Below are positions 8,053 to 14,243 of a stretch of DNA of 14,243 nucleotides, piece after piece. This DNA is from Prevotellaceae bacterium (lineage in GTDB: Bacteria; Bacteroidota; Bacteroidia; Bacteroidales; UBA932), in assembly GCA_031258755.1 (NCBI GenBank), contig JAIRMK010000134.1:1-14243 (forward strand), in the 5' to 3' direction. A program made the position numbers and the translations under genes. A model generated the notes under the pieces. It did no database searches. It was not told where the DNA came from and saw nothing but the letters and a program-made list of their open reading frames with translations. Numbering within the stretch: position 1 is the stretch's first letter; every line of letters begins with the position of its first letter.

Positions 8053-9975
8053 ATGAAAAAGTTTATACAATTCACCATAGTTGCGCTGCTGCTTGCAGCC
8101 TGCAACTACGAAAACAGTTACATTGCAGACCCCTTGGCGCCGGTGGACGACCAAATGGGCCTGACTGCAGACCCTTCTACTATCGTGCTCGCGGCACTAA
8201 CGGGTGACGACATAGCCGTCACGTTTAGCTGGGGCGAAGCAGCCCCGAGAGGCGATTCGGTAATCTACCATTTCCGCCTGGGCGTGGAAGGGAAAGAAGA
8301 CATTGCCTTTGTCCCCACCACCGAACAGAACGAACTGATTCAAACAACGCGCACCATCTCCTTTACGCACAGACAGCTGAATATATTGATGGAATCTTGG
8401 GGCATTGAGCCCAGCTCCGAATCGCAACTAAAGGCAGAAGTGTCGGCCGAAATGGTTGCCGACGTGCAACTGATGCCCGAAGTGTCGGCCACGCTGGTAC
8501 AGGCCACCGGCTTTATTACGGGAAAAAATATCAATGGAATACCCCTTCAAAAAATAGACGACAACACATGGCGGGTGGATTTAACCCTGACAAAAGACCA
8601 ACTATTAACAATAGGCGTCATGGATGAAACTTCCGACTGGTGGGTGAATCCCGATTTCTTCAAGCGACTCGACGGCGCCACCCTGCAGTTCCTGCCTATA
8701 GCCGGACGCTACCGCATTGTTGCCGACTATGCAAATAAATATTTTAACGCTTGGGTTATGGACGGTAACGACAAAGCCACATTGAAAGAAGACGGCTCGG
8801 GCGCGATTTGGGTGTATGGTGAAGGTATCTGCAAACCGCTGCTTAAAAGAAATAATGTCAATGATATTGACGGGCGGGTAGGATGGGACCCGTGGAATGC
8901 GGTTTGTTTAGCGCCCATAGGCAACGGAAGATACCAGCTTACAGGTACCCTGGGAGAACGATTATTCAATGATGGAACCAATATGGGTCTGAAATTCACG
9001 GCCATGCCCGACAGTTGGGATGGCGACATCAGAAGACCGGAGTTTACCGAGGATTGTTACGCCAAATATACAGGCTCAAGTGCTTATGTCCATCCTTACA
9101 TTAAGGTAGACGGCGGTGATAACATACATCCCAATGCGGTGGAGTATATGGGGCAAGGGAGTACAATACGCTTTATCCTCGACGCTTCGGGCGGACCGAA
9201 AAACATAGTACTTGATGCCTTCGGCGTGGACGCCAACGGCAATGAAATCCCATTATCGTCTGATATAGGCGTAAGTATCAACAGTACACCAATGACACAA
9301 TCCGGTTTTTCCACCTATAAAGTGGAATTGAACCTCACACAAAATGAAATGCTAAACATAGCGGGCATAGATATGAGCGAACTGATGACGTGGTGGATTG
9401 ACCCCGATTTCATTGACCTGAGCCAGGATTACCCGACATTCAAAGCCGCTTCGACAAAATATCGCGTTACGGCAAACCTGTCGGCAAAATATTTCAAAAT
9501 AGAGCAAATGAGCGGCAACAATTTAGCCACGATGGCAACCAACGGAACCGGTGCGTTATGGCTGATTGGTTCAGGCGTAGGCAAGCCTTTCGTGTTTCCG
9601 AAGTGGTATGCGGAAGAAGCGCTTTGCCTGGCGCAAACAGGCACGAGAGTATACCGTATTTCCTTCAAAGCAGGGGAGCCCCTCAAAACAGGGGAAGGTA
9701 TTATCCTCAAATCGGGGGAAACAATGAATACAGACGCTATTAATTTCAGGGTTCACTTTCAACGCGGCTGGGGCGACAGCTTTAACGCTACCACTGGCAC
9801 AACGAATCGAATAACCGTCACCGCCAATGATTGGGTTGAAGCTAAGACAGGCGAGGATTGTAATATACAACTCAAAGCGGGAGCTACATTTACGCCGGGC
9901 AAAACCTATGCCTTTACGTTTACGATGCAATCGTCCAACCGACGGGGAACCCTTGTCGTTACGGAAGAAAATTAA
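8053..9975 (+). CDS. Surface glycan-binding lipoprotein (SusE/F position) with duplicated module
   Basis: 640 residues from the ATG at 8053. This start was chosen over the in-frame ATG at 8023 because it gives a clean lipoprotein signal: MKKFIQF, a hydrophobic core and LLLAAC with Cys17. Residues about 35-145 resemble the N-terminal Ig-like SusE domain (DPSTIVLAALTGDDIAVTFSW). The rest is a degenerate tandem duplication. DWWVNPDF (195-202) recurs as TWWIDPDF (446-453), GAIWVYGEGICKP (250-262) as GALWLIGSGVGKP (500-512), and the NAVCLAPIG region (from 282) as EALCLAQTG (from 521). By position after SusD and domain layout it should bind glycan on the cell surface, with two related binding or structural modules. 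It has no catalytic motifs that I recognise. It is probably cotranscribed with SusD (52-nt gap) and with the GH30 gene (36-nt gap). The exact Pfam family of the repeated module is not certain. Confidence 0.85.
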   Translation: MKKFIQFTIVALLLAACNYENSYIADPLAPVDDQMGLTADPSTIVLAALTGDDIAVTFSWGEAAPRGDSVIYHFRLGVEGKEDIAFVPTTEQNELIQTTRTISFTHRQLNILMESWGIEPSSESQLKAEVSAEMVADVQLMPEVSATLVQATGFITGKNINGIPLQKIDDNTWRVDLTLTKDQLLTIGVMDETSDWWVNPDFFKRLDGATLQFLPIAGRYRIVADYANKYFNAWVMDGNDKATLKEDGSGAIWVYGEGICKPLLKRNNVNDIDGRVGWDPWNAVCLAPIGNGRYQLTGTLGERLFNDGTNMGLKFTAMPDSWDGDIRRPEFTEDCYAKYTGSSAYVHPYIKVDGGDNIHPNAVEYMGQGSTIRFILDASGGPKNIVLDAFGVDANGNEIPLSSDIGVSINSTPMTQSGFSTYKVELNLTQNEMLNIAGIDMSELMTWWIDPDFIDLSQDYPTFKAASTKYRVTANLSAKYFKIEQMSGNNLATMATNGTGALWLIGSGVGKPFVFPKWYAEEALCLAQTGTRVYRISFKAGEPLKTGEGIILKSGETMNTDAINFRVHFQRGWGDSFNATTGTTNRITVTANDWVEAKTGEDCNIQLKAGATFTPGKTYAFTFTMQSSNRRGTLVVTEEN

Positions 9976-10011
9976 AGCCGACACAATGATGTGCACTAAA
10001 AAACAACAAAT

Positions 10012-12072
10012 ATGAAAAAGATATTACTGATAGCAGGCCTCATTTGTATGGCAGGCATGCTTTGGCTTGAGGGGTGCAACGGGTCGGAATCCACCCGGTT
10101 ACCGGACGAACCAACCCCCGGACCTGTCACCCATAACGGCGCAAAAGCGGTGTTTATCGGCGACGATATCTTCGCATCGTGGGCGCAACGTACGACCTTC
10201 TGGAGCCCCAATGATTATATCTGCAAAGGCGCCGAGGGCGAAGTAACCAAACAAATAATAGATCGTTTTAACAGGGACGTGATAGAGTTAGACCCGCATT
10301 GTGTGGTTATCATGGGCGGAGCAAGCGACTTGGCCCAAAATACCGGCTACGCCCCCACGCTGAAAGGCATAGTCGACAACATGGCCATAATGGCATCAAG
10401 AGCAAAAGCGAAAAACATACGGGTTATTTTTTGTTCGGTAACACCCGCTGCGTCCTATTCATGGAGTCCGGGTATTCAAAACGTGCCGGCAACCATTGTG
10501 GAACTGAATACGATGATAAAAACGTATGCCGGCCAAAACAATATCACTTATGTGGATTTCCATGCGCTGCTGAAAGATGCAGATAACGCATTGCAAACAC
10601 AGTATCAGGCAAACGCCAACGACGGCGTGCACTTGAACAGTGAAGCATACATTATGTTGGAACCGGTGATAAAAGCCGCGATAGAGAACACCACGCCGCC
10701 TGATGCTACGGGCTACGACGTAACCATTTATTTATCCGACGCGGCGCGCACGAAAACCTTTGAGAAAACAGGCGTAAATTTTCGTAGTATGCCCTCGAGC
10801 GGCATTATCCTGAATCCCTCAGAAAGATACCAGACAATAGATGGTTTCGGCGCGGCAATAACCGGCGCAACCGCTGTTAACCTGTTAAAAATGTCGGCGG
10901 AAAATCGCGCTGCATTCCTCAAAGAGACATTCGACCCCGAAGATGGCGTGGGATTCAGCTATGTGCGCATATCCATCGGCGCATCAGACTTCTCGCTCGT
11001 CAACTATACCCACTGCGACAATTCACCGATAAGCAACTTCGCGATCCATGAACAAGACCGGAACTATGTAATACCGGTGCTTCAGGAGATATTAACCTAC
11101 AATCCCGCCCTCAGAATAATGGGGTCGCCATGGACATGCCCCCGCTGGATGAAAGTACTCACCAAGGGAGGAAGCCTCGCATGGAATTACTGGATCGGCG
11201 GATACCTGAAAAGCAGCTACTACTCGGATTACGCTACCTATTTCGTAAACTGGATAAAAGCATACCAGGACGATTACGGTATCCCCATTTATTCCATTAC
11301 CCCGCAAAACGAGCCGCTCAATGGCGGCAACACCGCCTCGCTTCAAATGTATTGTGATGAACAGCGAGATTTTATTAAAACAGCATTGGGGCCGCAACTG
11401 CGGGCAGCAGGACTGAATACTGAAATATATGTTTTCGATCATAATTACAACTATGACGATATCTCCAGTCAGGCGCAATACCCGCTCAAAATATACGAAG
11501 ACGCCGAAGCGGCACAATATGTAACCGGTGCTGCCTACCACAACTACGGCGGTGATTGGGATGAGTTGAATACAATACACAATGCACGCCCCGATAAAGG
11601 ACTGTTGTTTACCGAAGCATCCATAGGCGATTGGCACGATGGACGCAACCTGAACAGCAACTTTACCAATAGTCTCAAAGAAAGCCTCGGACTGATGAAG
11701 AGATGGTGCAAAGGGGTTATCGTGTGGAATTTGATGCTGGACATGAATGGCGGTCCCCAAATTAACAACGACAGCAACATGTACGGCGCCGTCGATCTTG
11801 CGAACGACAATGCCACTATCACCCGCAATTGTCACTATTATGAAGTCGGGCACATGTCGGTAGTCGTCAAGCCCGGCGCGACCCGCATTAAATCCGACGG
11901 GCTTAATGAATCCGGCATAACCTACGAAGCTTTTGAAAACGCCGACGGTAGCTACGCGTTGGTCGTACTGAACGAAACAAATGCAGAAAAAACGTTTACC
12001 GTGTCGCAAGGCAACCGGAGCTTTCAATATACACTGATGCCCAAAGCCTGTGCCTCGATGCGCTGGATGTAA
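10012..12072 (+). CDS. GH30 glycosidase lipoprotein with N-terminal degenerate SGNH-like domain
   Basis: 686 residues. The signal ends at LEGC (Cys22), so it is a probable lipoprotein, although Glu at -2 is unusual. Residues 45-227 have the SGNH-hydrolase fold layout: block I VFIGDD (48-52), block III GGASDL (102-107), block V DGVH (204-207). The catalytic Ser of block I is Asp52 and the Asn of block III is Ser105, so hydrolase activity by the usual mechanism is doubtful. Residues about 235-686 are a glycoside hydrolase family 30 enzyme: YQTIDGFGAAIT near 273, acid/base Glu434 in TPQNEP, nucleophile Glu535 in LFTEAS, and a C-terminal beta-sandwich strand region. Family members in similar loci are endo-beta-1,6-glucanases (GH30_3), which suggests surface cleavage of beta-1,6-glucan; other GH30 activities are possible. 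Gene order and the 36-nt gap place it in the PUL operon. Confidence 0.9.
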   Translation: MKKILLIAGLICMAGMLWLEGCNGSESTRLPDEPTPGPVTHNGAKAVFIGDDIFASWAQRTTFWSPNDYICKGAEGEVTKQIIDRFNRDVIELDPHCVVIMGGASDLAQNTGYAPTLKGIVDNMAIMASRAKAKNIRVIFCSVTPAASYSWSPGIQNVPATIVELNTMIKTYAGQNNITYVDFHALLKDADNALQTQYQANANDGVHLNSEAYIMLEPVIKAAIENTTPPDATGYDVTIYLSDAARTKTFEKTGVNFRSMPSSGIILNPSERYQTIDGFGAAITGATAVNLLKMSAENRAAFLKETFDPEDGVGFSYVRISIGASDFSLVNYTHCDNSPISNFAIHEQDRNYVIPVLQEILTYNPALRIMGSPWTCPRWMKVLTKGGSLAWNYWIGGYLKSSYYSDYATYFVNWIKAYQDDYGIPIYSITPQNEPLNGGNTASLQMYCDEQRDFIKTALGPQLRAAGLNTEIYVFDHNYNYDDISSQAQYPLKIYEDAEAAQYVTGAAYHNYGGDWDELNTIHNARPDKGLLFTEASIGDWHDGRNLNSNFTNSLKESLGLMKRWCKGVIVWNLMLDMNGGPQINNDSNMYGAVDLANDNATITRNCHYYEVGHMSVVVKPGATRIKSDGLNESGITYEAFENADGSYALVVLNETNAEKTFTVSQGNRSFQYTLMPKACASMRWM

Positions 12073-12133
12073 GTTATGAATACCATACTGTAAAAAACAA
12101 CCAGCTATTTATTCACTTTAAAACATAAAAAAT

Positions 12134-12874
12134 ATGGCAACAGATTTTTGGAAGGTCTTATTACGACCCAATTTATTAACCAAAGACGTGGACGACGATT
12201 ATATCGCCATTGTATCCACCATTGGGCATACCGAACGGCGCGAAGACATCGCCCGCGAAATAGTAGCGGAAGGCACGGAATTCAAGTACGAAACCATACT
12301 GGACATCCTCACGCGCGCCGACCGCATTATTTGTCAGCACATCGGGCTTGGGCACAGTGTCCTCACGGGCGTATCGCACATCACCCCCCGCGTACGCGGC
12401 AGCTGGACAGGCGAAAATGCGCCCTATAACCGGGAAGAGCATAAAATAACGGTGGACATGACCCCCGGCTCCGAACTGCGGGACGTCCTGAAAGACGTGG
12501 GCGTGGAAGTAATAGGCATGTCCGATGCACATGCATTCATCCGCACCGCCACCGACAGCGCTTCCGGCAAAATCGGCACCTTTACCCCGGGCTTTGACCT
12601 CATCATTGAGGGGAACAAAATCAAAATCCTCCCCGAAGACGACGAAACCCTGGGCGTATTCCTGGTAAACGACGCCATCGCTACGGCTACCCGTTTGCAG
12701 GTAACGCAGAACATGCCGAAGACCCTCCGCGCCCACGTCCCCGCCGGCACGCCCGAAGGGGAATACACGCTGCAGGTGGTTACGCAGTTTTCATCGGGCG
12801 TTGTTTTGCTGAAAGAACCCCGCACTATCGAATATGCCAAGAAATTAGTTTATCCGCTCCCCGACATAAAATAG
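12134..12874 (+). CDS. HU-like domain / DUF4469 protein
   Basis: 246 residues, no signal peptide, so cytoplasmic. Residues about 8-122 resemble the HU-like DNA-binding domain of Bacteroidetes (RPNLLTKDVDDDYIAIVST, IAREIVAEGTEFKYETILDI, a beta region, then PGSELRDVLKDVGVEVIG). Residues about 125-235 resemble the DUF4469 Ig-like domain (GTFTPGFDLIIEGNKIKILP, then EGEYTLQVVTQFSSGVVLLK and EPRTI). Such proteins are common in Bacteroidales and are presumed nucleoid- or DNA-associated, but their role is not established. Here the gene lies 61 nt after the GH30 gene, in the same orientation, with no recognisable promoter or terminator between. It would therefore be transcribed with the PUL, unusual company for a DNA-binding-type protein. 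Its GC content is visibly higher than that of the upstream genes (one 60-nt stretch at 12541 counts 65 percent). Confidence 0.85.
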   Translation: MATDFWKVLLRPNLLTKDVDDDYIAIVSTIGHTERREDIAREIVAEGTEFKYETILDILTRADRIICQHIGLGHSVLTGVSHITPRVRGSWTGENAPYNREEHKITVDMTPGSELRDVLKDVGVEVIGMSDAHAFIRTATDSASGKIGTFTPGFDLIIEGNKIKILPEDDETLGVFLVNDAIATATRLQVTQNMPKTLRAHVPAGTPEGEYTLQVVTQFSSGVVLLKEPRTIEYAKKLVYPLPDIK

Positions 12875-12875
12875 C

Positions 12876-12967
12876 GCCTTTCGCTCGGGCAGACGAGAGC
12901 CTCTCGCTTGGGCGGACGAGAGGCTCTCGTTCGGGCGGGCGAGCGCCTCTCGTCAGGGCAGAGTAGC
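12876..12967 (+). repeat. Four 23-bp tandem repeats, each a potential hairpin
   Basis: Aligning on GGGC (12887, 12910, 12933, 12956) gives an exact 23-bp period over four copies starting at 12876, 12899, 12922 and 12945. The general form is GCCTCTCG, about 6 variable bases around GGGC, then GACGAGA; copies differ at a few positions and the fourth is degenerate at its 3' end. Copies 1 to 3 have CTCTCG-like and CGAGAG-like ends, so each can fold into a short hairpin. The array starts 2 nt after the stop codon of the HU-like gene. It is GC-rich and non-coding (23 is not a multiple of 3). It has no T-run, so it is not a standard terminator; it resembles a REP-type intergenic element. Confidence 0.85.
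12893..12930. repeat. 14-bp perfect inverted repeat spanning repeat copies 1-3
   Basis: ACGAGAGCCTCTCG (12893-12906) is the exact reverse complement of CGAGAGGCTCTCGT (12917-12930), with a 10-nt loop CTTGGGCGGA. This would be a very stable stem in RNA or single-stranded DNA. No T-run follows. It could stabilise the 3' end of the upstream transcript, reduce read-through into the GH3 gene, or be a protein-binding site. Confidence 0.85.
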
Positions 12968-13065
12968 AGTAGGCAGTCGTTTATTCTTAGTTCTTAACTC
13001 TTGACAAACAACGAAAAAGATTTTTCACGGATTCCGGGACTTCAAATAATAAACCCAAAAGTATT

Positions 13066-14243
13066 ATGAAAAACAAAACAACCGGCTTCCGGCTGAAGCC
13101 GCCGGCAATACTGCTTACTGCCACTGCCTGTTGCCTGCTGTTCCCTGCCTGCAATCCGACGATGCGCACGCCCGCCTACTTCAACCCCGCCGCGCCGCTG
13201 GAAGACCGCGTGGAAGACGCGCTGCAACACATGACGCGCGAAGAAAAAGTAGCCATGCTGCATGCACAGTCGAAGTTCAGTTCGCCCGGCGTGCCGCGCC
13301 TCGGCATCCCCGAAAACTGGATGAGCGACGGCCCGCACGGCATCCGCGCCGAAGTGCTGTGGGACGAGTGGTACGGCGCAAACTGGACGAATGACTCGTG
13401 CATCGCCTTTCCCGCACTCACATCGTTGGCGGCCTCATGGAATCCGGAGATGGCGGCGCTGTATGGCAAAAGCATCGGCGAGGAAGCACGCTACCGCAAT
13501 AAAAACGTGCTGTTAGGTCCCGGCGTGAATATCTACCGCACGCCGCTCAATGGGCGTAATTTTGAATACTTGGGCGAAGACCCGTTCCTTGCTTCCGCAA
13601 TGGTTGTGCCGTATGTGCAGGAAGTGCAGAAAAACGGCGTAGCAGCCTGCGTAAAGCATTTCGCGTTGAACAACCAGGAAATCGACCGCAGCCACATCAA
13701 CGTGCAAGTGAGCGACCGCGCACTCTATGAAATCTACCTGCCCGCCTTCAAAGCCGCCATACAGCAGGGCGGCGCGTGGGCAATCATGGGCGCATACAAC
13801 CAATACAAAAACCAGCACTGCTGCCACAACCAGTACCTGCTTAACGACATCCTGAAACGCGACTGGGGTTTCGACGGCGTGGCGGTGTCCGACTGGGGTG
13901 GCGTACACGACACGCGAGAAGCCATCGACAACGGGCTGGACATGGAGTTCGGCACGTGGACAAACGGAATGGATTGGAGCAAAAGCGATGCATACAATCA
14001 ATACTATCTCGCGCGGCCTTACTTACAATTACTGAAAAACGGCCAGGCCGATGAAGAAATATTGAACGATAAAGTCCGCCGCATCCTCCGGCTGGTGTTC
14101 CGCACCACGATGTCGCCCAACCGTCCGTACGGCTCTTTCGGCACGCCGGAACATGCCGCAGCAGGCCGCCGGATTGCCGAAGAAGGCATCGTGCTGTTGC
14201 AAAATAACCGGAACGTGTTGCCGGTTGATTTGTCGAAGGCAAA
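13066..14243 (+). CDS. GH3 beta-glucosidase-type enzyme, N-terminal part (cut by right edge)
   Basis: The frame from the ATG at 13066 is open to the window end (392 codons), so no stop is seen. A basic n-region (MKNKTTGFRLK) and hydrophobic stretch end in cysteines at 22-23 and 29, giving a probable lipoprotein signal; which Cys is modified is unclear. The GH3 N-terminal barrel is obvious: PRLGIPENWMSDGPHGIR, the conserved KHF motif (197-199), and the nucleophile Asp276 in VSDWGG. The start of the second domain (AEEGIVLLQNNRNVLPV) is at about residues 371-387. GH3 enzymes in such loci remove glucose from the non-reducing ends of imported beta-gluco-oligosaccharides, usually in the periplasm. 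The gene follows the HU-like gene after 191 nt holding the hairpin repeats. No clear TAnnTTTG box was found in 12968-13065, so read-through from the operon is the simplest view. Confidence 0.95.
   Translation, partial: MKNKTTGFRLKPPAILLTATACCLLFPACNPTMRTPAYFNPAAPLEDRVEDALQHMTREEKVAMLHAQSKFSSPGVPRLGIPENWMSDGPHGIRAEVLWDEWYGANWTNDSCIAFPALTSLAASWNPEMAALYGKSIGEEARYRNKNVLLGPGVNIYRTPLNGRNFEYLGEDPFLASAMVVPYVQEVQKNGVAACVKHFALNNQEIDRSHINVQVSDRALYEIYLPAFKAAIQQGGAWAIMGAYNQYKNQHCCHNQYLLNDILKRDWGFDGVAVSDWGGVHDTREAIDNGLDMEFGTWTNGMDWSKSDAYNQYYLARPYLQLLKNGQADEEILNDKVRRILRLVFRTTMSPNRPYGSFGTPEHAAAGRRIAEEGIVLLQNNRNVLPVDLSKA

Noticed and set aside
9986..10015. Nine-codon frame overlapping the GH30 start as ATGA
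   Set aside because: Any gene starting ATGAAA supplies the overlapping TGA, so the coupling pattern is expected by chance. There is no symmetry or other supporting signal here.
11092..12027. A 311-codon minus-strand frame inside the GH30 gene
   Set aside because: It overlaps the catalytic GH30 region including both catalytic glutamates, so the sense frame is the real gene.
12876..12967. Possible small CRISPR array
   Set aside because: The repeats abut with no unique spacers, the 23-nt unit is continuous, and no cas genes are present.
13010..13030. GAAAAA/TTTTTC symmetry before the GH3 gene as a terminator or operator
   Set aside because: There are only 6 A/T-rich pairs with a 2-nt centre, which cannot form a normal hairpin, and such symmetry is common in AT-rich DNA.
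13841..14242. Minus-strand open frames at the right end
   Set aside because: The + strand frame from 13066 carries all GH3 motifs, including the VSDW nucleophile, and is open to the edge. The reverse frames are its shadows.

Overview
The window looks like chromosomal DNA of a Bacteroidota bacterium, most likely order Bacteroidales. The reasons are a SusC/SusD pair, sigma-ABfr-type promoter boxes (TAnnTTTG), AT-rich ribosome-binding regions without strong Shine-Dalgarno sequences, Bacteroidetes lipoprotein signals, and two families typical of this phylum (the DUF6377 regulator and an HU-like/DUF4469 protein). Genus cannot be read from the sequence. All identified genes lie on the + strand.

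Layout. Positions 2-106 hold the 3' end of an unidentified open frame. A tRNA-Arg (anticodon CCG) follows at 173-246 with its own promoter box, then an ORF6N-domain gene (280-831) closed by a clear intrinsic terminator (841-868). Next is a TPR/DUF6377 membrane regulator (932-2584) with its own promoter and a 7-bp perfect inverted repeat just before its start codon. A 398-nt intergenic leader follows, holding a promoter-like box and, about 140 nt further on, a hairpin with a T-run. The structural part of a polysaccharide utilization locus (PUL) starts at 2983: SusC-like TonB-dependent transporter, SusD-like lipoprotein, a surface glycan-binding lipoprotein with an internally duplicated module, a GH30 glycosidase carrying an extra N-terminal SGNH-like domain, an HU-like/DUF4469 protein, a cluster of four 23-bp hairpin-forming tandem repeats, and a GH3 beta-glucosidase-type enzyme that runs off the right edge.

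How the genes fit together (inference). The GH30 enzyme would cut a beta-glucan, probably beta-1,6-linked, at the cell surface. The SusD protein and the glycan-binding lipoprotein would capture oligosaccharides and SusC would import them. The GH3 enzyme would release glucose from them. The upstream membrane regulator would report ligand availability. The gene set resembles the beta-1,6-glucan PUL described in Bacteroides thetaiotaomicron (SusC/SusD, GH30_3, surface glycan-binding protein, GH3), recalled from the literature and not checked here.

Most unusual points: the SGNH-like domain fused to GH30 lacks the expected catalytic Ser (GDD instead of GDS) and the block-III Asn (Ser instead); an HU-like protein gene sits between two PUL enzyme genes; a 23-bp tandem hairpin array starts 2 nt after that gene's stop codon; and a possible attenuator lies in the susC leader. 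I do not see a wholly new defence, mobile or RNA-guided system here.
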